Assembly: GCA_014695295.1 (NCBI GenBank)
Contig: JACJNY010000064.1
Coordinates: 62,001 to 126,000, forward strand
From: Microcoleus sp. FACHB-61
Lineage (GTDB): Bacteria > Cyanobacteriota > Cyanobacteriia > Cyanobacteriales > Microcoleaceae
Length of the DNA: 64,000 nt
Direction of reading: 5' to 3'
A model generated the notes under the pieces. The model had not been told where the DNA came from and did not search any database. It saw only the letters and a list, made by a program, of their open reading frames with translations. This document shows positions 27,401-36,506 of this stretch, piece by piece; position 1 is the stretch's first letter; the number at the start of each line of letters is the position of its first letter. The translations under genes were made by a program, and so were the position numbers.

Positions 27401-27529
27401 AAAGATAAAAACTATTCACTCGTATTCTACAATAGAGGTAAAGGGTAAGGTGTGCTTCTGCGCATTCTACATGGAGATATTGCGTCAGCCCTAAGTATAT
27501 TTTTTTTGCGCTGACCTACTGATTCGCTC

Positions 27530-28105
27530 CTATTGTACAATATTCTCAAAAAACTCTTCCCTGAGAATCGAATAAATTTTTAGATCCCAATATCTGTCTT
27601 TCACAAATAGGTGCTGTCGCAATATCCCTTCCATTTGCATCCCCACTTTTTCCATCACCCGAGCCGAAGCAATATTGTTAACTTCACATCGAGCCATAAT
27701 TCGATTCAGCGACATCTCCCGAAAGCCGAATTCAATAACTGCATTGACAGCCTCGCTCATGTATCCTTCGCCCCAATAGTTCCTAGAAAGTGCGTAGCCA
27801 ATTTCCGCGCGGCTGTGCGTCATGCTCCATTCCACAAATCCGCAAGTCCCGATAAACTTTTTCTCGGCTTTGTGGACGATTCCCCAATCTACAAGCTCTC
27901 GTCTTTTGTACATTTTTGTAAGTGACTGGAGAAAGTATTTAGTGTCTTCGAGCGAGGTGTGAGTAGACCACATTGTGTATTCTGATACTTCGGGGTTTGA
28001 GGCATACTCAAACATATCGCTGGCATCGTTTAAAGTTATTTTTCGGAGCAAGAGCCTTTCAGTTTCTATAGTGGGTAAATGGGCTAATATATCGAGAAGA
28101 TTCAT
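27530..28105 (-). CDS. GNAT acetyltransferase, RimJ/RimL type
   Basis: 191 residues. IETERLLLRKITLNDASDMF is the usual RimJ/RimL-like start. The acetyl-CoA loop is around EIGYALSRNYWGEGYMSEAV, followed by RIMARCEVNNIASARVMEKVGM, all typical of the Acetyltransf_3 group that modifies protein N-termini, amino acids or antibiotics. No neighbour on the same strand suggests its substrate. Its start faces the ABC permease gene 59 bases away, a shared divergent promoter region. Confidence 0.88.
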   Translation of the reverse strand: MNLLDILAHLPTIETERLLLRKITLNDASDMFEYASNPEVSEYTMWSTHTSLEDTKYFLQSLTKMYKRRELVDWGIVHKAEKKFIGTCGFVEWSMTHSRAEIGYALSRNYWGEGYMSEAVNAVIEFGFREMSLNRIMARCEVNNIASARVMEKVGMQMEGILRQHLFVKDRYWDLKIYSILREEFFENIVQ

Positions 28106-28164
28106 TTTGAAATTGACCTATATTGTGATACCATTTAAAACTAAAAGCTAAAATTTACAAGCCA

Positions 28165-29055
28165 ATGGTTCCGATGAAATTTGGGCGTTTTAACTGGTTG
28201 GACAATGAATCGATCGCAGCTTGGACTTTTCTGGCCCCCGCTTTGCTTTTTCTGGGTACTTTTTTGATTTGGCCGATCGCCTATTTATTTTACCTCAGCT
28301 TTACCAGCGGCAGCTTTACCCAGTCGGGAGTGCGTTTGATTGGCTTGAACAACTACTGGCGCCTATTCACTAACCCGGATTTTTGGCAAGTTCTCCAAAA
28401 CACGATCTATTTTACTACTGCTACAGTCATTCCCAGTTTAGTGATTCCTTTAGGTTTGGCAGTTTTGCTAAATCGCTCGTTTGCTTGGCGAGGATCTCTC
28501 CGCACCGCTTATTTTATTCCTTCGATTACCTCTTTAGTTGCCGTTGGCTTGGGTTGGCGGTGGTTGTTTCAAACCGAAGGCCCGGTGAATAATGCGCTAA
28601 GTGCGATCGGTTTAAATCAAATTCCTTGGCTTAGCAGCACAGTTTGGGCAATGCCAGTGATAATTCTGCTCAGTGTTTGGAAACAATTAGGCTTTAATAT
28701 GGTAGTATTTTTAGCAGGATTGCAAGCAATTCCGGTAAATCGTTACGAAGCCGCAGAATTGGATGGAGCTAATGCTTGGCAGCAATTTTTGTACATCACT
28801 TTACCGGGTTTGCGGCCGACTTTAGTATTTGCTACTGTCACTACTGCTATTTTTACCCTGCGGAGTTTCGAGCAAGTTTACGTCATCACCGGCGGCGGCC
28901 CTTTGAACTCTACTAATTTGCTAGTTTATTATATTTACGAGCAAGCTTTTTCGCAATTTGATTTTGGCTATGCAGCCGCTGCGGCAACTTTCCTGATGGC
29001 TTTAGCTTTGATATTAGTCTATTTACAACTAAAAGTTTGGGGCGAAGATTCTTAA
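28165..29055 (+). CDS. Sugar ABC transporter permease (MalF/UgpA type)
   Basis: A 296-residue inner-membrane protein with six hydrophobic segments. The first is AWTFLAPALLFLGTFLIWPI. The cytoplasmic EAA loop that docks on the ATPase is clear in YEAAELDGANAWQQFLYITLPG. This is the first of the two permeases usual in carbohydrate (CUT1) importers. The partner permease, ATPase and binding protein are not in the neighbourhood, so they must be encoded elsewhere, as often in cyanobacteria. The sugar (maltose, glycerol phosphate, glucosylglycerol or other) cannot be told from this sequence. Confidence 0.9.
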   Translation: MVPMKFGRFNWLDNESIAAWTFLAPALLFLGTFLIWPIAYLFYLSFTSGSFTQSGVRLIGLNNYWRLFTNPDFWQVLQNTIYFTTATVIPSLVIPLGLAVLLNRSFAWRGSLRTAYFIPSITSLVAVGLGWRWLFQTEGPVNNALSAIGLNQIPWLSSTVWAMPVIILLSVWKQLGFNMVVFLAGLQAIPVNRYEAAELDGANAWQQFLYITLPGLRPTLVFATVTTAIFTLRSFEQVYVITGGGPLNSTNLLVYYIYEQAFSQFDFGYAAAAATFLMALALILVYLQLKVWGEDS

Positions 29056-29161
29056 TTAGGTTATGCGTAGTTTGACGCGCGGAAATTATAGCGGTAAGGT
29101 GCGCACGGAACCCCCTAAATATACAGGTTTTGCATAAAAACTAAATTAACGGGATTCCCAA

Positions 29162-29755
29162 TTACCGATTCCCAATTTTATATTCCATGTGATCGGCTGT
29201 TTGTTCAGCTTGTGCAGTTCCCAAAAGCTTGCCCACAACGTGCAAAGACATATCAATTCCCGCAGCAATTCCCCCAGAGGTGATGATTTTGCCGTTATCT
29301 ACAAATCGCTGATTTTCGATAATAGTTGTGTTGGGAGCTAATTCTCTCAATAAATCCAATGCCTGATGGTGTGTAGTTGCTTCCAAACCTTCCAACAAGC
29401 CAGCTTTTGCCAAAAGCAGCGAACCCGTACAGACAGAAAGCACTAATTCGGCTGTTTGGGCACAATCTTTTATCCAATTAATAACTGCTGAATTATCGAT
29501 TAACTTTCTCGTACCTTGTCCTCCCGGTACAATTAAAATATCCGGTGGCGGACAATCGGAAATGGTGCAGTCGGGATTTACGCTCAAACTGTTGCGGGCG
29601 TTGACAGCACCGGCCTGTTCGGCTACGGTAGAGACTGCAAAAGGTCGCTCGCCCTTATTTAATTCTGATGTCACCGAAAACACTTCAAAAGGGCCTGCAA
29701 AGTCCAGTACCTCGACATCATCGAACATTAAAATAGCTACGTTCCTAGTTGCCAT
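29162..29755 (-). CDS. DJ-1/PfpI family protein
   Basis: 197 residues from the ATG at 29755 (MATRNVAILMFDDVEVLDFAGP); the frame is open upstream but adds non-family sequence. The nucleophile elbow is in LVLSVCTGSLLLAKAGLL, and TTHHQALDLLRE supplies the nearby histidines. VNPDCTISDCPPPDILIVPG and GGIAAGIDMSLHVVGKLLG match the stand-alone ThiJ/PfpI domain usually seen in front of AraC regulators or as isonitrile hydratase-like enzymes. No DNA-binding domain follows, so an enzymatic or chaperone role is more likely. The start faces the next gene 78 bases away. Confidence 0.88.
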   Translation of the reverse strand: MATRNVAILMFDDVEVLDFAGPFEVFSVTSELNKGERPFAVSTVAEQAGAVNARNSLSVNPDCTISDCPPPDILIVPGGQGTRKLIDNSAVINWIKDCAQTAELVLSVCTGSLLLAKAGLLEGLEATTHHQALDLLRELAPNTTIIENQRFVDNGKIITSGGIAAGIDMSLHVVGKLLGTAQAEQTADHMEYKIGNR

Positions 29756-29833
29756 AAGACCTACTTCTGATAGAGGCAAAAAATATCGGCGATTTGTTAT
29801 CGTAGAAATGGTATAATTTAAATTATTAAAGCT

Positions 29834-30199
29834 ATGCCGAAAAATATTCGCCATCGCGCCCTAACAATCTGTCTTTTATGTCTGGCTTGCCTCTTAGCAA
29901 TTGCTGTTGCGCCAATTGTCACGCCCGCTCAATCCACAACTCAATTAGAGTTTCGCATTACTCAATTAGAAAGTCAAATTTCTCAACTCAGGGGACAAGT
30001 CTACAGCTTGCAGAATCAAGCTTATGGCTCTAACCGGCCTCAGTCTCCCAACCGTCCGAGTTCTGGTCGCACAAATCCTAGAACGCTGTCTGGAGACCCA
30101 ATGTTTGATAATTTAGCAACTTTGGCAATTGAAACGAAGCAAGATGTTCTCAAAATTCAAGAGCGGTTGTCAAAGCTAGAATCGTCGAGAAATCGCTAG
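29834..30199 (+). CDS. Exported coiled-coil protein, unknown function
   Basis: 121 residues. After a basic start (MPKNIRHRAL) comes a hydrophobic signal segment (LCLACLLAIAVAPIVTPAQS). Residues 38-62 are a short coiled coil (FRITQLESQISQLRGQVYSL), followed by a Pro/Ser/Arg-rich linker and a second helical stretch (ETKQDVLKIQERLSKLE). Probably periplasmic and oligomeric. I do not know a named family. The hairpin at 30282-30316 follows it. Confidence 0.7.
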   Translation: MPKNIRHRALTICLLCLACLLAIAVAPIVTPAQSTTQLEFRITQLESQISQLRGQVYSLQNQAYGSNRPQSPNRPSSGRTNPRTLSGDPMFDNLATLAIETKQDVLKIQERLSKLESSRNR

Positions 30200-30281
30200 A
30201 GAAGTCATTAGTCAGAAGGAAGATAAGTAATCGACTGTCTGCGGCGAACGAAACTTTGTGTAGCGCGATTGTTTCAACTAT

Positions 30282-30316
30282 TGCGGTCCCCCACCTGGCA
30301 AAAACAGAGTTAATGG
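30282..30316. terminator. Hairpin between convergent genes
   Basis: Arms CCCACCTGGCA and TGGCAGGTGGG (10 of 11 paired) lie between the exported coiled-coil gene and psaX, which converge. No strong T-run follows on either strand, so it may be an RNA-end-stabilising stem or a repeat. Confidence 0.4.
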
Positions 30317-30355
30317 CAGGTGGGAACAGGCTCTGCTAAAAGTCAAGTTGCAGAA

Positions 30356-30502
30356 CTATTCAATGATATGGAAATAAAAGCCGGCTACCACAAAATTGAT
30401 AGCTAACAGCAACAGAAACCAGCCTGCGCGAAAGGGGTAAGGGAATTTGCCCGTTTTGATCACGGACTCGGATTTTAATTGGTTCTTCGCTATCTCTGGC
30501 AT
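30356..30502 (-). CDS. psaX: Photosystem I subunit PsaX
   Basis: A 48-residue protein: MPEIAKNQLKSESVIKTGKF, then PYPFRAGWFLLLLAINF, ending VAGFYFHIIE. From memory, the PsaX chain of the Thermosynechococcus photosystem I structure has the same plan: Tyr-x-Phe-Arg, then a single transmembrane helix with LLLAINF, then Val-Ala and YF near the end. PsaX is a one-helix subunit at the edge of PSI that helps bind antenna chlorophyll. AGGAG lies eight bases before the ATG. Single gene, not next to other psa genes, as expected. I am fairly sure of the identity, which rests on this motif match. Confidence 0.8.
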   Translation of the reverse strand: MPEIAKNQLKSESVIKTGKFPYPFRAGWFLLLLAINFVVAGFYFHIIE

Positions 30503-30628
30503 AGGTAAAGCTCCTAATTCATAATGTCACTCTATTTACAAATAGCAGAGAGCGTCGCACTTATGCACAATCCTCTAGAGTTATTTTTTGTAACAAGGAG
30601 TTTATACCGAGTGGGATTCAGATTAATT

Positions 30629-31603
30629 TCAATCGCTCTCTCCGGCGTGGTAGGAACTGCGGACTAGAGGCCCCGATCGCACGCGCTCAAACCCCATCTC
30701 CCGGGCGATCGACCCGAAACGGTCAAATTCGGTCGGCGTCCAGTATTTACGCACAGGGAGGTGCTCTAGAGATGGTCTCATGTATTGACCGAGGGTGAGC
30801 CGATCGCACTTGGCATCCCGCAAATCAATCATCGCTTCGACTATCTCGGCTTCGGTTTCCCCGTGTCCCAACATCAAACCGGATTTGGTGGGAATAGTTG
30901 GGTCATATTGCTTGACAATGCGGAGAACGTCGATCGAGCGATCGTACTTGGCCCCCCTGCGCACCGGCCCTTGCAACCGGCGCACCGTCTCAATATTGTG
31001 GTTGTAACAAGCCGGTTTAGCCTCCACCACCGTGCGAATCCGCTCTCGCTGCAACTCATCGAGGCCGGAATTCTCTCCGTCGGGGGCGGGCACGGGGGCA
31101 GCGCCCCTACCCGTTCCCCCCCAAAAATCCGGCGTCAGTACCTCAACTTCTGTATGCGGGTTAAGAAGGCGGATTTGGGCGATCGTCCTGGCAAACCAAC
31201 CCGCACCCCCATCCGGCAAGTCATCCCTCGCCACCGAAGTCAGCACCGCATAGCGCAAACCCAACAACTGTACAGCCTCGGCCACCTTTTTCGGTTCCTC
31301 CGGGTCTAGGGGCATCGGAGAATGACCTTTATCTACTTGACAAAAAGCACAAGCGCGGGTGCAAGTCGGCCCCATCAACAAAAAAGTCGCCGTTTTTTGG
31401 GCGTAGCACTCGCCCCGGTTGGGACACCTGCCCTCCTCGCAAATCGTGTGAATTTGCCGCTGTTTAATAATTTTCTGCACTTGGGAAAGTTCGCTAGCTT
31501 TGCCAACGGGCCTGCGCAACCACTCCGGCATCGCCTCGATTTCACCCCGCATTTGGGCGGCAACTGCTTTGACAGTAGGAGTTTTAGGAGTTTGGGGCGA
31601 CAT
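30629..31603 (-). CDS. lipA: Lipoyl synthase
   Basis: A 324-residue radical SAM enzyme that inserts two sulfurs into protein-bound octanoate. The auxiliary cluster Cys-x4-Cys-x5-Cys is in [15 protein letters not shown]; the radical SAM Cys-x3-Cys-x2-Cys is in CTRACAFCQ. The C-terminal RSSYHAGE contains the serine ligand of the auxiliary cluster. After EVLTPDF the protein has an extra Gly/Ala/Pro-rich stretch (about [14 protein letters not shown]) before the usual LDELQRERI, encoded by a palindromic repeat at 31085-31122. The core motifs are intact, so activity is expected if the loop is tolerated. Confidence 0.95.
   Translation of the reverse strand: MSPQTPKTPTVKAVAAQMRGEIEAMPEWLRRPVGKASELSQVQKIIKQRQIHTICEEGRCPNRGECYAQKTATFLLMGPTCTRACAFCQVDKGHSPMPLDPEEPKKVAEAVQLLGLRYAVLTSVARDDLPDGGAGWFARTIAQIRLLNPHTEVEVLTPDFWGGTGRGAAPVPAPDGENSGLDELQRERIRTVVEAKPACYNHNIETVRRLQGPVRRGAKYDRSIDVLRIVKQYDPTIPTKSGLMLGHGETEAEIVEAMIDLRDAKCDRLTLGQYMRPSLEHLPVRKYWTPTEFDRFGSIAREMGFERVRSGPLVRSSYHAGESD
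31085..31122. repeat. G/C-rich palindromic repeat translated in lipA
   Basis: GGGCACGGGGGCAGCGCCCC followed by TACCCG forms a nested palindrome with much higher G+C than its surroundings. It is in frame in lipA and accounts for the extra loop. Confidence 0.6.
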
Positions 31604-31797
31604 AAAATTAAGTGGCTATTGAGTTAATTCCTTCGATCGTATCCGAAATCAAAGTCCCTGAACTTGTAGGAGTATCACCCCTAATCAAAATGCCACCGAG
31701 GTGCAGCAAAACTAAAATCGTCCAGAATTCTGGGTAGAATTCTGTTAGGGATATACTGAAGGTTGCGAATCATCACTCATTACTGAAGGAGTCAGTC

Positions 31798-32352
31798 GTG
31801 GCTGGTCAAAAAATCTTAGTAATCGATGACAGTAAAGTCATCCGGGTCCGAGTCCGAGAGATGTTGCCTCAGGGTAACTTTGAAGTTCTAGAAGCAAAAG
31901 ACGGTGAAGAGGGACTAAAACTGATCCGTCAAGCCCGTCCGAATCTAATTATGTTAGATTTCCTACTGCCCAAAGTCAGCGGTTGGGAAGTGTATCAAAA
32001 AGTGCAAGCCCATCCGGAGCTTTCTAAGATACCTTTGGTGATCATGTCGGGCCGCGAAGAAGAGGTGATGGAGAAAATTCCGAAACCCTTTGAGAAGCAT
32101 TTTTTTGCATTCATCGCCAAACCCTTTGAGAAAAAGCAGCTAACCGAGGCGATCAAATCGGCGATGGTACTGGCGAAAAAGAAACCAGTGCCCGAAGCCC
32201 CAGCCACCGCCGCTGCACCCAGCTCGGGAGCGGGCGGCGCCGACATTCAGGCAATGACTGACAAAATGGCGAAAATGCAAGCGGAAATTGATACACTCAA
32301 AAAACAAATGACTCAGGTGATTACGATCATCAAGCAGATGAAATCGAAATAA
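31798..32352 (+). CDS. Response regulator with C-terminal coiled coil
   Basis: 184 residues with a GTG start, supported by GAAGGAG seven bases upstream. The receiver domain covers residues 1-122: the acidic pair in ILVIDDSKVIRVRVRE, the phosphorylated Asp in LIMLDFLLPKVSG, the Thr/Ser switch in VIMSGREEE and the Lys in FIAKPFEKKQ. After an Ala/Pro/Gly linker comes a coiled coil (MAKMQAEIDTLKKQMTQVI) but no DNA-binding or enzyme domain. It likely signals through protein contacts, as CheY/PilG-like regulators do in cyanobacterial motility. The partner kinase is not adjacent. Confidence 0.88.
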   Translation: MAGQKILVIDDSKVIRVRVREMLPQGNFEVLEAKDGEEGLKLIRQARPNLIMLDFLLPKVSGWEVYQKVQAHPELSKIPLVIMSGREEEVMEKIPKPFEKHFFAFIAKPFEKKQLTEAIKSAMVLAKKKPVPEAPATAAAPSSGAGGADIQAMTDKMAKMQAEIDTLKKQMTQVITIIKQMKSK

Positions 32353-32653
32353 TTCTGCTGTTTTTTGAATGCCCTGATGTAGAAAGCACTTATGTAGAAG
32401 AAAACTTCCACACCGTGAAACTTTCTTTTTAGTCTCAATGGGTTCCCTTGTATCCGTAATTTTTTGCCAAATTAGTTGAGCGAGTGCGATCGCCAACAAC
32501 CTGCAACTGATTTCTCAAAATCCCAGTGAGAAAATCAATTAAAAGTTAAAAATAAAACAAGGGAGGAAATTAATTATTAATTAATATTAGGATTTTTAAT
32601 TCCCGCTCGTTACCCACTCAATTATCAACACCTCAGTCTCATTTTTTTGGTTA

Positions 32654-33745
32654 ATGATTAACGACTATTCCGATTTTTTGCCTCAACTGCGTGCCTCAAC
32701 TGAGCAATTATTGAAAAGATTAGACTGCTTCGATCGAGCGCAGGTATTAGCGATCGGAGATTTGACCTTGGACGAGTTTCTTACCGGACAAGTAGAGCGA
32801 ATTTCCCGCGAAGCACCTGTGTTGATTTTGCGCTACGAAAATACTCGGCAAGTACCCGGAGGTGGCGCAAATGCTGTCTACAATTTAGCCAAACTGGGAG
32901 GCAAAGTAAAAGTTGCTGGTTTGGTGGGAAAAGACGACCAGGGAAAGGCTTTGTGCGGTATTTTTGAGGCGGCGGGAATTGATACGGCTGGGATTTTAAT
33001 CGATTCGCAGCGTCCAACTGTCACCAAAACTCGAATTTCCGGGCACGCGCGGCAGTCGGTGACTCAGCAAATTGTCCGAGTCGATCGCAAATCGGACGAG
33101 TTGCCGGATTTAGATTTGCAGTTGCAATTGGCAGACTACATCCGGCAGCAAATACCGACAGTAGATGCAGTGGTTTGTTCCGACTACGGCGACGGAGTTT
33201 TGACGAATTTGGCGATCGAATCGGCAGTGGTTCCCGGCAAAACAATTGTAGACGCTCAAACAAATTTGCAGCGATATTCTGGAGCAATGTTATTTACTCC
33301 GAACTTGCCCGAAGCCGAGCAAGCCGTCGGATATGCTATCAAAAACCCTCAAACTTTAATGCAAGCAGGACGCGATTTATTGAACTTAACTCAAGCTCAA
33401 AAAATCCTGATTACTCGCGGCGAAGAAGGGATGACTTTGTTTGAAAGGGCGAACGGCGAAGAAATCAAAAATTCACCCCCTCCAACATCCATTTGTGAAA
33501 AGGGGGAATTTGCCATTCAAAGTTGGGACATTCCCCCTTTTAACAAGACTGATGTATTCGACGTAACCGGTGCTGGAGATACAGTTGTAGCAGCAATGAC
33601 TTTAGCTTTGTGCGTCGGTGCATCTGGTTGGGAAGCGGCAGTTTTGGGCAATTTGGCGGCTAGTATTGTCGTGCGTCAGTTCGGTACGGCAACGACGACA
33701 GCAGACGAAATGAAAGAAGCTTTGAAAACGATGATTGCACTATAG
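32654..33745 (+). CDS. PfkB-family carbohydrate kinase (HldE kinase/RfaE1-like)
   Basis: 363 residues of the ribokinase fold. VLAIGDLTLDEFLTGQVERIS and PGGGANAVYNLAKLGGKV are typical of D-glycero-beta-D-manno-heptose-7-phosphate kinases; the catalytic and anion-hole motif is DVFDVTGAGDTVVAAM. It may phosphorylate heptose 7-phosphate for ADP-heptose used in surface polysaccharides, but the nucleotidyltransferase is not adjacent. Between GMTLFERANGEEI and FNKTDVFDVTG, where related enzymes have a few residues, there are about 25 extra ones encoded by an inverted repeat at 33496-33542. A CapA-like gene converges from downstream. Confidence 0.85.
   Translation: MINDYSDFLPQLRASTEQLLKRLDCFDRAQVLAIGDLTLDEFLTGQVERISREAPVLILRYENTRQVPGGGANAVYNLAKLGGKVKVAGLVGKDDQGKALCGIFEAAGIDTAGILIDSQRPTVTKTRISGHARQSVTQQIVRVDRKSDELPDLDLQLQLADYIRQQIPTVDAVVCSDYGDGVLTNLAIESAVVPGKTIVDAQTNLQRYSGAMLFTPNLPEAEQAVGYAIKNPQTLMQAGRDLLNLTQAQKILITRGEEGMTLFERANGEEIKNSPPPTSICEKGEFAIQSWDIPPFNKTDVFDVTGAGDTVVAAMTLALCVGASGWEAAVLGNLAASIVVRQFGTATTTADEMKEALKTMIAL
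33496..33542. repeat. Inverted repeat translated in the PfkB-type kinase
   Basis: Arms AAAAGGGGGAAT and ATTCCCCCTTTT are perfectly paired around 22 bases and lie in frame within the kinase gene. They resemble the AAGGGGGG/CCCCCCTT blocks of the intergenic elements at 18468, 45935 and 61063. Confidence 0.7.
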
Positions 33746-33822
33746 GGGCGGCTAAGCTGTATAGCATTTAAATTGCATATTTCGGACGTTGATTAGAGCA
33801 GCGGGTCACAATAGTTTTATTA

Positions 33823-33851
33823 CTGGTTCCCAGGCTGTGGCTGGGAACCAG
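33823..33851. terminator. Perfect hairpin between convergent kinase and CapA genes
   Basis: CTGGTTCCCAG, seven-base loop, CTGGGAACCAG. It sits between two convergent genes and is probably a dispersed repeat (a weaker relative occurs at 62760-62786) that could also end transcription. T-rich sequence follows only loosely. Confidence 0.55.
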
Positions 33852-33877
33852 TTATTGTTGAGGGCGACACACCCTAC

Positions 33878-35650
33878 TCACTTACTCTTTTTCAAAATTT
33901 GTCCCTTGTCATCAATTGTCAAACCGCTATTGGGAAAATCGCTCTTTGTCAAACGGTCAATTAACCCCACAGTCCTAAAATTGTTATCAACAGCCGGCAC
34001 ACCTCGCCCGTCAAGTTGGACGGGGATAATCTTACCAGAAACAAAATCCCCTTGCGGAGTCATTTTCACATCCAAAATTAGAGATTTACCGAGTGCTCCT
34101 GCTGAGGACAAAGTGCGATAACCCAAAAAATTGCCCAGCGAATAAGCAACCAATTTCCCTTTATAAAGTTCCATAGCTCTGGGAACGTGCGGGCCATGTC
34201 CCAAAATCAAATCTGCTCCCGCATCAATCATCGTCCGCGAAAACAAAACCATATTTCCCCGGTTTTCTCCGTAAAAGAACTCAGTTTTATTTCTCACATT
34301 CAGAGCTCCCGTTCCTTCAGAGCCAGCATGAACTGATATCACTACAATATCAGCTTTTTCCTTAGCTTTTTTGACAACTTCTGCTCCTGCTTTCAGTTCC
34401 AGCAAAGAATTGTGAACGTCGCCGTAGTTGCTGAAACCGATAAAGGCAAAATTCACGCCCTTGACATTTTTATAAACAATTTGATCTCTTTTACCAACAG
34501 CCTTCATGCCATTGCTGTCGATGTTTTTAATCGTGTCATTAAATCCCTGCTCGTGAAAATCGTAAGAGTGATTGTTGGCAATACTCAAAATATCAAAACC
34601 AACATCTTTGAAGATTTTGGCATAACTCGGAGGCGTCCGAAAGGCAATCAGCATTCGTCCGCCGCCTGCTTTGGAACTGTAAGGATAATCGGTCATCGTG
34701 CTTTCAAAATTGCCAAACAGAATATCAGCTCCTTTGAGGTACGGTTTTACCGACTCTAATAACATCTCTTTTTTTGCCGGCAGTTTGTTGTAGGGATAAT
34801 TTGTACCGGGAACCATGTCGCCAACTGCTTTGATGCTGACAGTTGCGGGCACAGTGGCAGGTTTTTTGGCAGCCGGGGAGGGCGATTTTGGATCTGGAAG
34901 GGGTTTGGCTGCGGCTGCTGGTGCTGGTGTCGAGATCACTTCTTGTACCGCAGGCTTGGACGTTAGAGGGTTATTAGTAGCGGTGGTTGAGGATTTGTAA
35001 AATTGAGAAGCCAGAACAAAGCCGCATATCGGCACGAGAATTAGACTCAGAGCACCGAGTGACAGCCCAGATTTTTTAGTTTTAGTGCGGGCTAACTCTG
35101 GCTGGGGTGATTGCTTTTGCTGCCGTTGGTTTGTGGGTTTTGGGGTGGGGATTTTAGGGGGTTGGGGCGGAGATTGTTCTGGTGTTGGAGGGGGCGCAGT
35201 TGTGACATTTTGAGGTTCTTCTAGCTTGGGCAAAGTTACAGGAATGGGAGAAGCGGGTAGACTCGCCGCTACTGCTGCACTCGCAGCTACTGCGGCATTC
35301 ACGGCAACTAATGGACTCACGGGTTCGGAAGTCAAGCGTTTTTTTAATTCTACCGTCTGAGTCCAAGCGGGTAATTGCTGGCCGCCCTGCCGCCCGTAAA
35401 TTGTCACTGAGTAAAGGTTATTTGGTTGCAGCCGCTGCAACCCTTTGATTGTGACTCGGAGACAGGCTTCTTCTGCGGGCAATTGTTCTGCTTCCAGCAG
35501 CAGGTGCAGGGTGTCATTTTCCCGGCTGGCTTTAGCCGTGACGCCGAAGCTTTGGAGTGCTTGGCCGATCAGAAATGCGATCGCCCTAGCATCGCCTTCT
35601 TTTGCTAAATTTAAAATATCTTGTTGGCTCACAAACGCCTCTACTCTCAC
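33878..35650 (-). CDS. CapA-family protein with N-terminal cytoplasmic domain
   Basis: 590 residues, GTG start (alternatives downstream). Three parts: a 100-residue N-terminal alpha/beta domain (ILNLAKEGDARAIAFLIGQA, CLRVTIKGLQRL); a Pro/Gln-rich linker with one membrane segment (LSLGALSLILVPICGFVLAS, about 200-220); and a C-terminal CapA/PGA-type metallophosphatase-like domain from about 275. The CapA motifs are visible: GDMVPG, LFGNFESTMTD, SIANNHSYDF, VISVHAGSEG and ILGHGPHVPRAMELY. CapA proteins take part in poly-gamma-glutamate or capsule handling. The C-terminal domain should lie outside the membrane. A similar N-terminal domain occurs on other cyanobacterial regulators, but I cannot name it. 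Confidence 0.85.
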   Translation of the reverse strand: MRVEAFVSQQDILNLAKEGDARAIAFLIGQALQSFGVTAKASRENDTLHLLLEAEQLPAEEACLRVTIKGLQRLQPNNLYSVTIYGRQGGQQLPAWTQTVELKKRLTSEPVSPLVAVNAAVAASAAVAASLPASPIPVTLPKLEEPQNVTTAPPPTPEQSPPQPPKIPTPKPTNQRQQKQSPQPELARTKTKKSGLSLGALSLILVPICGFVLASQFYKSSTTATNNPLTSKPAVQEVISTPAPAAAAKPLPDPKSPSPAAKKPATVPATVSIKAVGDMVPGTNYPYNKLPAKKEMLLESVKPYLKGADILFGNFESTMTDYPYSSKAGGGRMLIAFRTPPSYAKIFKDVGFDILSIANNHSYDFHEQGFNDTIKNIDSNGMKAVGKRDQIVYKNVKGVNFAFIGFSNYGDVHNSLLELKAGAEVVKKAKEKADIVVISVHAGSEGTGALNVRNKTEFFYGENRGNMVLFSRTMIDAGADLILGHGPHVPRAMELYKGKLVAYSLGNFLGYRTLSSAGALGKSLILDVKMTPQGDFVSGKIIPVQLDGRGVPAVDNNFRTVGLIDRLTKSDFPNSGLTIDDKGQILKKSK

Positions 35651-36506
35651 ACTAAAAATTTAGTTCGATCTTATATCAAATTTGGCGGCACAGCATTAAA
35701 TACCGATTGATTTAACTTAAATAAGTGGGTAGAAATAAACAAAACGTTGGCCTAGGACGCCTGCGTGAAAGGGTCTACTCGCTGTCACTATAGCTCCTAA
35801 CTAAATCCGACCCTACTTTTACAAGATAGTATGATTTTTGGCACTGGCTAGCTGAATACAATATTTCCTAACGGTTATCTTAGCCGATCGCCCAAACACT
35901 TCTATCCGGCATAATTGCCCCCTTCAAATTAACATCTGTCAAATCAGCGCTCTCTTTCTTACAGCATTTTTGGTAAATAAAACTGGTTTACGATCTCCAG
36001 AGTGCGTCCTTGAATGTACTGAAAATATGCGGTTTAGTAGCGAAGAATTAACGAAAAAACCAGGTTTCTCGTTTCCAGTGCCAATCCCCCTGTCCCACTT
36101 GGGCCCAAATTCAGATAAAAACGATCGACCGGCAGGCTCGGAAGCTTGTTAAACTCTTGGTCATGCCACGCTATAGGTGAGAAATCGACGGCCAGCAACA
36201 ATCGCCCGCCCGCGCCTCGGAGGCCCCGCGGCGCTGCGCCTGCACTGCACGTAGCTAAGGCTCCGCTTGCTGAGGTGAGCTGCAATCAACTTTCTCGATG
36301 CCGCTGCTTTACCCGCAGCCGCCGATGTAGCTCGTCTCAAACTAATTAGTTAAAGGACTTCCACGTCAATGACGCAATTGTGTTAATCATATCTGGCTCG
36401 CTTCCCTCTCAAACCAGGGTTTTTTGCGAGTCTGGTGCTATTTGTGAGTTAGTTGAGCGCATAGCAGCTAGGATCGAGCTAACTCAAGGTTACACTAAAG
36501 CTCGTC
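35651..36506. other. Long intergenic region without a supported gene
   Basis: 856 bases between the divergent CapA-like and HEAT-repeat genes. It contains AACCAGGTTTCTCG-like remnants of the AAACCCGG repeat family near 36058, a G/C-rich block at 36195-36285 with nested short palindromes (CCTCGGAGG, GGCGCTGCGCC), and A/T-rich stretches that may hold promoters. Short open frames exist but none has family resemblance. Confidence 0.6.

Noticed and set aside
30785..31309. 174-codon plus-strand frame opposite lipA
   Set aside because: Antisense shadow of lipA; high G+C in the repeat keeps it open.
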